From Sphingomonas sp. Root241 (lineage in GTDB: Bacteria; Pseudomonadota; Alphaproteobacteria; Sphingomonadales; Sphingomonadaceae): DNA of 64,000 nt. Position 1 is the stretch's first letter. Each line of letters begins with the position of its first letter. This document shows, in pieces, positions 34,601-43,467 of the stretch. A model generated the notes under the pieces. It made no database searches. It saw only the letters and a program-made list of their open reading frames with translations, and was not told the origin of the DNA. A program made the translations under genes and the position numbers. The stretch covers positions 310,167 through 374,166 of the forward strand of contig NZ_LMIV01000004.1 in the NCBI RefSeq assembly GCF_001428865.1, read 5' to 3'.

Positions 34601-35309
34601 CAATCTCTACATCAACCGCAACGTCATCGGTGCGATCGTCGGAGTCCAGCCGTTCGGTGGGCGCGGACTTTCGGGCACCGGTCCCAAGGCGGGCGGGCCG
34701 CTGTATCTGCCGAGGCTGGTCCGGGACGGGCCGGTGCCGACGCCACGGGCAGATGCCGCGATCGATCCCGCGCTGGCCGATCTTGCCGTCTGGCTCGACG
34801 CGAAAGGCGAGCAGCAGGCGGCGGCGCTCGCGCGGCGGATCGGCGCGGCATCGCCGCTCGGGCGCGAAGTCGAGCTTCCGGGGCCCGTCGGCGAGCGCAA
34901 CGTCTATGCGCTGCATCCGCGCGGGACGATCCTGCTGGCGCCGGCGAGCCGGGAGGGGTTGTTCCACCAGCTGGCGGCGAGCCTCGCCACAGGTAACCAT
35001 GTCGCGATCGAGGCCGATGCCGCGCGGATGGCAATGCTGGCGGACCTGCCGGCAAGCGTGCGCGCGCGGATCCGCGGCGATGCAAGCGAGGTTTCCGCCG
35101 CGCTCGCCGAGGGGGAAGGTGCCGAAGTCACGGCGTTGCTGACCAGGCTGGCCGAGCGGGAAGGCGCCATCGTCACCGTGCAGGCGGCCTCGGTCGAGGC
35201 CTTGCGCGCCCCCGGCGCCTATAGCCTCAACCTGCTGGTCGAAGAGGTTTCGGTCTCGATCAACACCACTGCCGCGGGGGGTAATGCGAGTCTGATGATG
35301 CTGGGCTGA
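31683..35309 (+). CDS. putA: Bifunctional proline dehydrogenase / delta-1-pyrroline-5-carboxylate dehydrogenase
   Basis: A 1208-aa PutA oxidising proline to glutamate. The PRODH barrel (about residues 150-470) has FNVDAEEADRLELSLDL, MVRLVKGAYWDAEIKRAQ and FATHNALTLATI. The P5C dehydrogenase domain (about 560-1010) has ISPWNFPLAIFTGQVAAAL, AETGGQNAMIVDSSA and DSAGQRCSALR, with catalytic Cys825. The C-terminal 190 residues are the extra ALDH-like domain of long PutAs. The N-terminus lacks the ribbon-helix-helix DNA-binding domain of trifunctional PutA, consistent with regulation by the divergent PutR. Confidence 0.96.
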   Translation: MSTNPPFAAFAPPNLPQTPLRVAITQAYRRAEPECIAPLLDAATLPEPVRADAERTARALIAALRKEGTKSGVEALVQEYTLSSEEGVALMCLAEALLRIPDDATRDALIRDKIADGDWRAHLGGSRSLFVNAATWGLVVTGKLVDSADDKGLGAALTRLIARAGEPVIRRGVDLAMRMMGEQFITGETIEEALKRARKEEARGFGYSYDMLGEAAATAADAASYFDDYTQAIHAIGKAAGGRGIYEGPGISIKLSALHPRYSRAQADRVMRELLPRVQALAALAKSYDIGFNVDAEEADRLELSLDLLESLALDPALAGWNGLGFVVQAYGKRCPFVIDWIVDLARRAGRRIMVRLVKGAYWDAEIKRAQVDGLADFPVYTRKLHTDVAYVACARKLLAAKEVIFPQFATHNALTLATIYQIAGADFSIGDYEFQCLHGMGEPLYRQVVGAEGLGRPCRIYAPVGTHEKLLAYLVRRLLENGANSSFVNRVADPAVSIDELVADPVAAVRDAPQPGAKHDAIALPADLYPDRRNSAGIDLSNELALAALTRELQASAVVQWRTAPEKGEGTERPVRNPADLRDVVGSVVETDADAARAAVTRAAASSWSSVPVGKRAGMLERAADAMEARMPLLVGLTIREAGKSAANAIAEVREAVDFLRYYAVQARALGTDARPLGPVVCISPWNFPLAIFTGQVAAALVAGNPVLAKPAEETPLIAAEAVRLLHAAGIPADALQLMPGDGAIGAALVGAPETAGVMFTGSTEVARLIQRQLAERLSADGKPIPLIAETGGQNAMIVDSSALAEQVVADVVASAFDSAGQRCSALRILCLQEEIADRTLAMLKGALAELRIGNTERLAVDIGPVITAEAKAGIEKHIAAMRARGHRVEQQAPSPETGHGTFVPPTIIELASIADLEREVFGPVLHVIRYAREDLDALIDAINATGYGLTFGLHTRLDETIAEVTSRIAAGNLYINRNVIGAIVGVQPFGGRGLSGTGPKAGGPLYLPRLVRDGPVPTPRADAAIDPALADLAVWLDAKGEQQAAALARRIGAASPLGREVELPGPVGERNVYALHPRGTILLAPASREGLFHQLAASLATGNHVAIEADAARMAMLADLPASVRARIRGDASEVSAALAEGEGAEVTALLTRLAEREGAIVTVQAASVEALRAPGAYSLNLLVEEVSVSINTTAAGGNASLMMLG

Positions 35310-35387
35310 TCGGCGCGTGTGGTCAGAGCGACGATCCCCGCACACCGGGCCTTTGAAGGCTCAATTCGCCGCCTTCAGACACCGCAG

Positions 35388-36479
35388 TCAGGGACGAAGT
35401 CGGCATCCGGCGGGAACCCGCACCGGGCTGCATCGTGCCATTGCCCGATCAGGCAGCGTCACCACGAAATCGAGATGCAGCGGGTCGGGCGCACCGGGAT
35501 AATAATCGGTGCTGACGGCTTGCGCCCCGCTCGCCATAGCAGCGCGTGCCTTGGCGAAATTATGGGCACGCGCCTCGATCGTATTGGCGTCGGTGCGGGT
35601 CCGCACGATCATTCCCTCCGCCACCCAGCGCCGGATGCGCTCGCCATCGACCAGCGGGTCCTGCACGATCTGGATCGCGGATTCGGGCTGGTCGTCAGGA
35701 TACCAGCCGAACATCGCGCGTCCGGCAAGCGACGGATGCCCGGCGCGATAGACCTCGGACACCGCCGAGCGCACGTCGAGCAGGATGTAGATCCGGCCCC
35801 GCGCCGCCGATAGCGCCGGCCAGCCCCGGCTGCGCACTGCCTCGCGCAGTGTCGGTGCCGTCCCGCGCACGTCGTCGGGCGTGATCAGGCGCTTGCCCGG
35901 CAGCACCGAACGGATCTCGCCGTCCAGCGCATCGAGCAACGGCTTGTCCGCGAGCGACAGTGGGCTGGCGATTCCGGATCGGGTCGAGGGTTGATCGGTG
36001 GCGTTGATCGTGATCATGATCGGCAGATGATCGGGATGCGCGCGCGACCAGCGGTCGACTTCGCGCAGACATCGCACCAACGTCGTGCAGGTGCTCAGAT
36101 AGTCCACATCGGGAATGTGGAGCACCTTGAACCCGGGCTTGAGCATCGCCGTGCGATCGAAGCCGGTGGCCTCGCCCGCTGCTTTCGCCCATGCCTCGCC
36201 CTTGGGATCGGCATAGAGACCGCCCTTGGGATCGGCGAAGATGTCGAGCTCGATCTGCCGTACGCCGGCATCGAACTGCTTCGACAGCGGCACATGGTAA
36301 TAATCGAGCCCGTCAGCCGACTTCGGCTCCATCGCCCTCAGCTTCGCCATCACCGCCGCCGGGATGCGCGCCTTGAAGCTGTTGTGCGACCCGACGACCT
36401 GAATGTCGTTCATCGCCTGCGGCGACGCCGCTGCGCCGGCCAGAACCAGCGCAGCGACGGTGAAGAGCCCCTTGAGCAT
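35388..36479 (-). CDS. Secreted phosphoinositide phospholipase C, Ca2+-dependent type
   Basis: A 363-aa protein from the ATG at 36479, which overlaps the TonB-receptor stop by one base and gives a signal peptide (cleavage near GAAASPQ). The PLC-like TIM barrel shows IQVVGSHNSFK (catalytic His), PLSKQFDAGVRQIELDIFAD (Glu and Asp of the Ca/Mg site), GFKVLHIPDVDY, LPIMITINATDQ and YILLDVRS. This is the bacterial phosphoinositide PLC C1-like family. Co-transcription with a TonB receptor suggests scavenging of phosphate or inositol compounds. The C-terminal 20 residues, rich in Arg and Pro, look poorly conserved. Confidence 0.82.
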   Translation of the reverse strand: MLKGLFTVAALVLAGAAASPQAMNDIQVVGSHNSFKARIPAAVMAKLRAMEPKSADGLDYYHVPLSKQFDAGVRQIELDIFADPKGGLYADPKGEAWAKAAGEATGFDRTAMLKPGFKVLHIPDVDYLSTCTTLVRCLREVDRWSRAHPDHLPIMITINATDQPSTRSGIASPLSLADKPLLDALDGEIRSVLPGKRLITPDDVRGTAPTLREAVRSRGWPALSAARGRIYILLDVRSAVSEVYRAGHPSLAGRAMFGWYPDDQPESAIQIVQDPLVDGERIRRWVAEGMIVRTRTDANTIEARAHNFAKARAAMASGAQAVSTDYYPGAPDPLHLDFVVTLPDRAMARCSPVRVPAGCRLRP

Positions 36480-39132
36480 CAGAACTCGGTCCTCACGCCG
36501 AACAGGATCGTGCGACCCCAATAATGGATTTCGCCGTAGCGCAGCGGATCGTCGTTATAGCTGTACTGCCGCGCTCCGGCGATGTTGATCGCCTCGAGGC
36601 TGACCGTCGTCTTGTCGGTAACCCGGAACGAGAGGTTGCCGTCCAGCGAGCCGAACGCGTCGACATAGCTCGGCGTCTGGGTGGTGCTGCCCGTGCCCGA
36701 CAGATATTTGTCGCGCCAGGTGTAGGAAAGCCGCGCCGATACCGGGCCGTAATCGTAGAAGCCGACCAGATTGAAGCTATTCTTCGACAGGCCGATCAGC
36801 TGGTCCTCGATCGTGCGCGCGCCTGCCGTGTAGTTCGCCTGCACCGAAGTGTGGGTGTACGATGCCTGGAGGCCCAGTCCGTCGAACGGCTTCGGCAGGA
36901 ACGTGAATACCTGGTTATAGGCGGCTTCGGCGCCATAGACCTTGGCGTTGCCGCCATTGACCTGCGTGCTCAGCAGGATCGTGCCGCGGCCGGGGATCTC
37001 GACATTGATGTTCTGCGCGGTGATGTAATTGTCCATCGCCTTGTAGAACAACGCCGCGGTGAGCGAGCCCTTGCGGTTGAAATACCATTCGAGCGAGCCG
37101 TCGAACTGAGTGGCGAGGAACGGCACCAGCTCGGGATTGCCGCCGCTCCCGGTCGGCGCATCGGTCGACACGCTGATCTGCGGCGCGCTCTGGGTCACGT
37201 TGGGCCGGGTGAGCACGCGGCTGGCGGCGAGGCGGGCGACCAGGGTCGGGCTCAGCTCGGCGCGCAGGTTGAAGCTCGGCAGCCAGTTATTGAAGGTTTT
37301 GGGGAAGCTCGCCGGGGTCGGCGCGGTACCGATCGTCAGCGTGCCGCTCGCCACCTGATCGGTATGCACATAGCGCACGCCGATATTGCCGGTGATGCTG
37401 GTGCCCAGCGCGTAATCGGCGCGGACATAGCCGCTCGCCGTCTTCTCGGTCACGACATAAGAGGCACGCAGATCGCCTGCGCTCAGCGGCGCGTTGGCCA
37501 CCGCGTCGGTGAACAGCTTGTCGTAGAAGACGCTGGTGATCGGCACGAGCCAGCTGCGCGGCGCATTCCGAGCACGTCGCCCAGGAAGTCGTCGAACGGG
37601 ATCTGCTCGAACCCGTTCGGCGCGAAGCTGGTCAGCGGAACCTGGCCCGGATTGACGGTGAAATCGCGGCGCCAATAGTCGCGTTTGCGCCAGTGATATT
37701 CGCCGCCGGCCGCGATCTTGCTGAGGAAGCCGTCCATCTCGTGGCCGACGTCGAGCCGGGCGTACCAGTCCCAGTCCTTGCTGTTCTTGGGCGCGATGTT
37801 GAACGGGTAGAGCACATAGTTCGCGGCATTGGTCGGGTCGACCGGCGTGGTGAAGGTCGGGATCACCTTGTACCCGCCCGACGCGTCATAGGTCAGCGGT
37901 GCGAAGAACATCGCACGGCTGCGCACCGTGCCTTCGGCATAGCTGGGATGGAAGCTGTGCGCGTAGGACCAGTTGATATTGGCGGAGACGTCCCAGCCCT
38001 CGGGCTTCCAGCTCTGCTTGAGACCGACACTGAGCAGGTCGTGGCGGTTGAGGCTGTATTCGCGCGACGCCATGAAACGCACGTCGTTGATCGTCGCGGC
38101 GACCACGGTGTTGCCGTCGAGCTTGGCCGATCCCGGCACCAGCGTCGGGCGGTGTCCTGCGACGCTGGTGTCGTCGGGATAGATGTCGAGGCCGAATTCG
38201 TCATAGGCGACGTCGAGCCGCGTCCCGAGCACGTCGAGCGTGGTTTCCAGCTCGGGCGAGGGCCGCCACTGCGTCGAGATCAACCCCGAGACGCGCTTGC
38301 GCTCCTCGGTCTCGATCGTCGGTCGGGTGCGGGTTGGCGTGTAATAGCCGGTGCCGAGCACCGAGATGAACCGGTCGAGAGTCCAGCCGGTATTGTACCA
38401 GCGATCGTTGCGGACGGACTTGGCCCAATATTGCGCGCCGGCCAGGAGGCCGAAGGTGCCGTCGCCGCTCTTGAAGCTGGTGAGCGCGGTTGCGTTCGGC
38501 TTCACCTTGTCGGTCATCGTCGTATAGGTGCCGCGCAGGTTCAGCGTCGTCTTGTTGCCGACATCGAGCGGATGGAACGTCTTGACGTCGATATTGCCGC
38601 CCAGCGCGCCCTCGGTCATGTCGGCGGTCGGGGTCTTCACCACGTTGATCTGCGACACGAACTCGGCGGGCAGCATCTCGAAGCGGAACTGACGACCGGC
38701 GGCGCCGCCATTCTCGATCAGATCGTTGATCGCGACCGAGCGGCCGTTGAGCATCGTGCTCTGGAACTGCGGCCCAAGCCCACGGACGCTGACATAGAGC
38801 CCTTCGCCGCGCGGGCGGGTGATCGCGACGCCGGTGACGAGCTGCAGCGCCTCGGCGACGTTTTGGGTCGGGAATTTGCCGATATCGGTCGAGTTGATCG
38901 AGTCGACGCCGTAAGCGGCCTGGCGTTTGGTCTCGGTCGCCGCGGCGAGGCTGCGCGCATAGGAGCCGGTGACGACGATATCCTCGTCGCTGTCGCTCTG
39001 CGCGTCGGTCGGGCTGGACGCCACATCGTCGGCGGCAGCCCCCGCAGTCTGCGCGCGAGCAGATGGCGATATGCCCAATGCAAGCATGGTGAACGGCAGC
39101 GTCGCCCAAAGCAGGCGGGAATATCGCGACAT
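36479..39132 (-). pseudogene. TonB-dependent receptor interrupted by a -1 frameshift
   Basis: The 5' part (start 39132, signal peptide ending SARAQ, TonB box DEDIVVTGSYARS, plug with FPTQNVAEALQLVTGVAITR) runs in frame to about codon 522 and then goes out of frame near 37567. The 3' part continues in another frame to RTEF at 36481. Around 37565-37569 the minus strand reads CTCGGAATGCG where CTCGGNAATGCG would restore FLGDVLG-NAPRSWLVP. The total length of 2654 nt is one base short of 885 codons. This is one receptor of the sugar-type family, not two genes. It is either a sequencing error or a recent inactivation; no other lesion is visible. Confidence 0.85.
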
Positions 39133-39748
39133 TTTCTGTTTTCTCCCCCGGGCCAGATGGCCGGCGGAGCCGCCAATAGGGTCACGCTATTGCGGTTTGG
39201 CGGCGTGGTCGTTGCAGAACCGTTTAATGTTTCGGGCAGCTGGATGACGCCGGACGGAATTCCGGGAACCGCCGGGCGCGGAGCCGCCGATCCGCCAAAG
39301 GCCGGTCTCACCCAAATCCCTTCAGGCGATTCGCGATCATGATCTCCGAGTCGTTTTGGCTTCCCAGGCTTGGGAACGGAGCGAAGGACACATAGATGCA
39401 AGGAATCATAATTTTATTATAAGTCGGCGTCGTTTTTTTGTTGGCCATTTTAACCCATTTCATCTTGTCGGCGGCGCATCACTCAACCCCGGCCGGCTCG
39501 AACTGCGGCAGTTGACCCGATGAAATACTAGACTGCGACGCTTAAGAACCGACGAAAGCTGCCGGATAGGTTAAATATAATACTGTGACGTAAAATATTT
39601 GTCTCGATATTACACAAGTAATAGCCCTGGTATTCTGACTCGTTATATCCAAAGTTATATTTATATATCCTTAGGCGGTATAGGTATTTCTTTAGACTCA
39701 TCAAATGGTTAATTAAAGCTTTAAAAAATCTTCTTGCGTTTTAGCGAG
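39133..39748. other. 616-bp intergenic region with AT-rich block before Csu pilus locus
   Basis: The first 270 bp are ordinary GC-rich leader of the TonB receptor. From about 39540 to 39745 the composition becomes strongly AT-rich, with runs such as GGTTAAATATAATACTG (a -10-like TATAAT at 39577) and TTATATTTATATATCC. No gene is supported. It probably holds the pilus promoter and may bind a nucleoid or silencing protein. Confidence 0.6.
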
Positions 39749-40414
39749 ATGAATCGATCATTAGCCAATCGTTCATTTGCCTTGGGAGGGGCGGGAACTG
39801 TGATTGGCCGGTGTTCAATAGGCATATATTTGTTCGCGATCGGTGCCGCCATGCTGCCGCATGCCGCCGACGCACAGACGGTATATGCCGCCGGCCAGCC
39901 CGGTGTCGTGGGCGGCAACCGCCAGTTGCCGGTGCAGGTGACCGCTTCGGTCGGGGGCCGTTGCGGCTTCGCGACGGGGTCGGCGCCCTCGGGTAGCTAC
40001 AATCAGCCCGACTTCGACGTCACCGGCTTCAGCCACGATTTCAGCTTCCAGCTCGATTGCACCGGCCCTTCGCGGGTTGCGGTAGTCTCGGCGAACGGCG
40101 GGTTGCAGACCGGCGGATCGGTCTCGCCCGGTTATGCAGCGCTGGCACCCTATGACGTGGCGCTCAACCTGGTCGGCTCGTCGAGCACGGCGACGGGCAC
40201 CTGCACCGTAGCGACGCTGGCGGCTGCCGCAGCGGCACCCTGCACGTTCCGCGGGCCGGTGAGCACGTCGCAAGGCCTTCTGCTCAATTCCACGTCGGTC
40301 AATCAGCCCGGCACGTATCTCCGCGTCAGCGCGCCCGCCTATAACGGCTCGAGCGCGCTGATCGGGGGCATCTATTCCGACACCTTAACGGTGACGGTGA
40401 GCGCGGCGTCATGA
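39749..40414 (+). CDS. Spore coat U (SCPU) domain protein, Csu-type pilin, first of seven
   Basis: A 221-aa protein from the ATG at 39749. A GTG at 39800 with GGGAGG upstream gives a more compact signal peptide (cleavage near HAADAQ) and may be the real start. The mature part has VTASVGGRCGFATG, then FQLDCTGPSRVAVVSANGGL, ending YSDTLTVTVSAAS, the strand that completes a chaperone-usher subunit. It differs from the next six pilins in being separated from them by a 124-bp gap that contains a 7-bp hairpin (40482-40498). Confidence 0.8.
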   Translation: MNRSLANRSFALGGAGTVIGRCSIGIYLFAIGAAMLPHAADAQTVYAAGQPGVVGGNRQLPVQVTASVGGRCGFATGSAPSGSYNQPDFDVTGFSHDFSFQLDCTGPSRVAVVSANGGLQTGGSVSPGYAALAPYDVALNLVGSSSTATGTCTVATLAAAAAAPCTFRGPVSTSQGLLLNSTSVNQPGTYLRVSAPAYNGSSALIGGIYSDTLTVTVSAAS

Positions 40415-40538
40415 TGGCGCCTTGCACAGAGCGGCTCTCCCAGCCTCGGGGCAGTCGGTCGATTGTCAAAGGGGAGGGGTACCGGGTCGTCGACCCGGCG
40501 CACCGTCGGATTCAATCTGAATGGGAAAAGGCAAGACA

Positions 40539-41120
40539 ATGAACAAGTATCTGATCGCGGCGCTCGGCGCCGGCACCATGCTCACCATCGCCGTGCCGGC
40601 ATCGGCCCAGACGGTGACGGGCACCGTCAACATCACCGGCAGCGTCGCCAACAAGTGCGCCGTCCTGCCCGGTTCGGGCAGCACCTTCACCAGCACGGTG
40701 GCGCTCGGCGAACTGGCCCAGGCGGACGGCACGATGGCGACCGACCTCGCCACGCGCTTCAACGCGTCGGGCCCCGCGACGCTCGCATTCCGCGTCGTCT
40801 GCAACACGTCGAACCCGACCATTGCGGTCGACTCGACCCAGCTGACCACCGCGGGCGCCGCCTCGGCCGGTTATGCGGCCCGGATCGACTATAACGCTAA
40901 TGTCGCCGTCGCGCTCTCGCCGAGCGGTTCGACCACGGTGAGCAACGATAGCCGCAATGCGCCGACCGTTGCGACGCCGGCTGGCGGCCCTCTGGCCAAC
41001 ACCGGCAGCGCGAACGTGACCATCACGGCCAGCGCCTTCGGTACGGCCAATGCGACCGACCTGCTCGTCGCGGGTGCGTACACCGGCAACATCTCGATCG
41101 TCATCGCGCCGGGCGCGTGA
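40539..41120 (+). CDS. SCPU-domain pilin-like protein, second of seven
   Basis: A 193-aa protein. The ATG at 40539 is chosen (MNKYLIAALGAGTMLTIAVP, cleavage near ASAQT, AAGG upstream). It has an N-terminal donor-like strand TVTGTVNITGSVANKC with the first Cys, a second Cys in FRVVCNTSNP, and C-terminal LLVAGAYTGNISIVIAPG. The fold pattern is that of Csu subunits. It begins the run of closely spaced pilin genes (gaps of 0-24 bp). Confidence 0.82.
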   Translation: MNKYLIAALGAGTMLTIAVPASAQTVTGTVNITGSVANKCAVLPGSGSTFTSTVALGELAQADGTMATDLATRFNASGPATLAFRVVCNTSNPTIAVDSTQLTTAGAASAGYAARIDYNANVAVALSPSGSTTVSNDSRNAPTVATPAGGPLANTGSANVTITASAFGTANATDLLVAGAYTGNISIVIAPGA

Positions 41121-41144
41121 TCGGCTTCATCGGAGCATAATGAC

Positions 41145-41708
41145 ATGAAGAACTCGATCCTTGCAGTCGCCGCAATTGTCGCCGCTACTGCCGCTCTTCC
41201 CGCCGCCGCGCAGTCGACGTCGGCGACGGGCACTGTCACGGTGAACGGTTCGGTCGCCGACCGTTGCCAGTTCACGACGCCATCCGCCGTCATCAATGCC
41301 GGCGAACTGGCGCTGCAGGGATCGGGATCGACCGCGGGCAAGCTGGATACCAGCAAGCTCGACGGCCAAACCCGCACGCTGGTCGGCTGGTGCAACGGCA
41401 CCGCCGCATCGATGAGCGTCGAGGCGCAACCGCTGGTCGACACGACCTTTGCCGGTGCGGCCCCGACGGGCTTCGACAGCGTGGTCAATTATTCGGCGAG
41501 CGCGCTCGCCAACAGCGCAACGGCCACCGACACGTCTTTGGCGGCGGGCGCCGGCACGGCCGTTCCGGTCGGCCTGTTCACCGGCAACGTCGTGGTGACC
41601 TTGGCAGGCTCCTCGTCGCCGACCGGCGGCATCCTCGTTGCCGGCAGCTATTCGGGCCAGGTCCTGGTCACGCTGACTCCCAACGTCAGCCTGCCACTCT
41701 CTGATTGA
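41145..41708 (+). CDS. SCPU-domain pilin-like protein, third of seven
   Basis: A 187-aa secreted subunit (signal ending PAAAQS). It shares the TGTVTVNGSVADRC strand and Cys, a second Cys in VGWCNGT, and the ILVAGSYSGQVLVTLTP ending with the genes on either side, so these are recent tandem paralogues. It starts 24 bp after 41120. Confidence 0.83.
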   Translation: MKNSILAVAAIVAATAALPAAAQSTSATGTVTVNGSVADRCQFTTPSAVINAGELALQGSGSTAGKLDTSKLDGQTRTLVGWCNGTAASMSVEAQPLVDTTFAGAAPTGFDSVVNYSASALANSATATDTSLAAGAGTAVPVGLFTGNVVVTLAGSSSPTGGILVAGSYSGQVLVTLTPNVSLPLSD

Positions 41709-41721
41709 GGAAACCGGGACC

Positions 41722-42303
41722 GTGAAGCGCCTTATCCTTCCATTGCTCGCCGCGATCGCCCTGCCGGGTATCGCGCACAGCCAGACGGTGACCGACACCG
41801 CAACGGGTGACGTCGCGGTCGGGGGCAACGTCTCCCAGCTGTGCATGCTGGGCACGCCGACGCCGGCACCGGTCGATCTCGGCCAGCTGGCGACGACGTC
41901 CGGCACCCGCGTGGGCAGGATCGCCGCAATCGCGCCGCGCTCCGTCACGCTCGCCGGCTCGTTCTGCAACTTTGCCGGCTCCGCGATCACCGTGACCGCG
42001 ACTGCTTTGGTCAACAATGACGCGACGCCGGCTCCGACGGGGTTCGCCCGCGCGGTGAACTACACGGCAGCGGTCACCAACTGGGCCCCGGGCGCGGCAA
42101 CCGCGACTACCGGCGCCACAGCGGGCGGCGGAACGCCGAGCGCATCGAGCGTGGGAGCGACGCAGGGGGCGCCGAAGATCGCCGACCTGACCGTCAACCT
42201 CTCCAATTTCACTGCACCGTCGGACGCATTGCTGACCGCCGGTTCCTATAGCGGCCTCGTCATCGTGACGCTCGGCCCGGCACCTTCAGGGGGAGGCTCG
42301 TGA
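41722..42303 (+). CDS. SCPU-domain pilin-like protein, fourth of seven
   Basis: A 193-aa subunit with a GTG start (MKRLILPLLAAIALPGIAHS). The domain pattern is TGDVAVGGNVSQLC, SFCNFAGSAITVTATAL and ALLTAGSYSGLVIVTLGP, plus a Gly/Ser/Ala-rich insertion near residues 130-150 and a Gly-rich tail. Its stop overlaps the next start region. Confidence 0.82.
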   Translation: MKRLILPLLAAIALPGIAHSQTVTDTATGDVAVGGNVSQLCMLGTPTPAPVDLGQLATTSGTRVGRIAAIAPRSVTLAGSFCNFAGSAITVTATALVNNDATPAPTGFARAVNYTAAVTNWAPGAATATTGATAGGGTPSASSVGATQGAPKIADLTVNLSNFTAPSDALLTAGSYSGLVIVTLGPAPSGGGS

Positions 42304-42866
42304 TGAGCATGCATCATCGACTGTTCGGACTGACGGCGCTCGCCGCTTTGTCCTGGGCGGGATCGGCATCGGCGCAGAGCGCGACCGATACCAAGAACTT
42401 CATCGTCACCGGCAACGTGCCTTCGATGTGCGTCGGAGGGACCGTAGGGGGTACCGGCTCGACCTTCGCGCTCGGCGTGCTCATCGACGTCAATACCGGC
42501 CTGCTGCGCACCGATCTGGCGGCGCCGCCCAAGGTGCTGGCGGGATCGTTCTGCAGTTCGCGCAGCACGATCACGGTCAATGCGACGCCGCTCGCGGCGC
42601 AGACCTTCACCACCACGCCGCCCACGGGCTTCTCGCGCTCGGTCAACTATACCGCGAGCGCGGCCGGCTGGACGACGACCGCGGCGAGCTTCACGACCGG
42701 TGCGGCAACCAATCCCGCAGCGGTACAGTCGCGGCTCACGGCGTTCTCGGGGGACATCACGGTCTCGATCGGCGGATTCTCGACGGCGGGCGGTGCAACG
42801 CAGCGCCTCGTCGCGGACACCAACTATCAGGGCAATGTCACCGTCACTCTGGCGGTGGCCTCCTGA
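42303..42866 (+). CDS. SCPU-domain pilin-like protein, fifth of seven
   Basis: A 187-aa subunit. The ATG at 42303 shares its A with the upstream TGA and has GGGAGG six bases before; a GTG one codon earlier is equivalent. Signal peptide ends GSASAQ. Motifs NFIVTGNVPSMC, GSFCSSRSTITVNATPL and NYQGNVTVTLAVAS show the same fold as the genes around it. Confidence 0.82.
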   Translation: MSMHHRLFGLTALAALSWAGSASAQSATDTKNFIVTGNVPSMCVGGTVGGTGSTFALGVLIDVNTGLLRTDLAAPPKVLAGSFCSSRSTITVNATPLAAQTFTTTPPTGFSRSVNYTASAAGWTTTAASFTTGAATNPAAVQSRLTAFSGDITVSIGGFSTAGGATQRLVADTNYQGNVTVTLAVAS

Positions 42867-42867
42867 T

Positions 42868-43467
42868 ATGAACCGCTCACCGCTCCTGGGAATCGTCTTG
42901 GTCGTCGGCGGTCTGCTTTGTGCACCCCCAACCTCCGCACAATCGGCCGTGGCGGCCAAGACTTTGCCGGTCACCGGCAACACCCCCCCGGTCTGCGCGG
43001 TGGGTGAGCCCAGGCTGCAGTCGGGCAATCAGATCAATTTCCGCGGTCTCGCCGGCAATACCCTGCAGATCGACCGCATGGTTGATCCGACCACTCTCGC
43101 GGTCAGCGCGGCTTCGGTCAATGTCCGCTTCGATGCGGTGTGCAACTATCCGCACCGGCTCCGCATCGAATCGCAGAACAACGGCCTGTGGCCGACACTG
43201 CAACGCACCCAGGCCCCCGCGCCCGGCTTCGCTTATGCGGTGCCGTATCGGGCGACGCTGACATGGGGCAACGTCAACGGCTCGCTCAACGCCGACGCGC
43301 AGGCACGCCGCGTGGCCGACCAGCGCTTCAACATCGATGAGGCGACGGCGGGTCAAATCGACCTGCGCCTGGCAGTCGCATCCGGAGCGTCGAATATTCG
43401 CGACAACGCGCCCATTCTGGCGGGTGACTATACGGACACCCTCCGGATTTTCGTGGAGCCACGCTGA
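42868..43467 (+). CDS. SCPU-like pilin protein, sixth of seven
   Basis: A 199-aa subunit from the ATG at 42868 (signal ending PTSAQS); the longer upstream frame overlaps the preceding gene and is not used. It shows TLPVTGNTPPVC, VRFDAVCNYPHRLRIESQNN and ILAGDYTDTLRIFVEPR. It is more divergent than members two to five and closer to member seven (shared NAPHRL/NYPHRL motif). Its stop overlaps the next ATG by one base. Confidence 0.82.
   Translation: MNRSPLLGIVLVVGGLLCAPPTSAQSAVAAKTLPVTGNTPPVCAVGEPRLQSGNQINFRGLAGNTLQIDRMVDPTTLAVSAASVNVRFDAVCNYPHRLRIESQNNGLWPTLQRTQAPAPGFAYAVPYRATLTWGNVNGSLNADAQARRVADQRFNIDEATAGQIDLRLAVASGASNIRDNAPILAGDYTDTLRIFVEPR

Noticed and set aside
37483..39132. The two halves of the 36479-39132 receptor as separate genes
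   Set aside because: The 5' part ends in out-of-frame residues and the 3' part has no start or RBS. They join perfectly by restoring one base.
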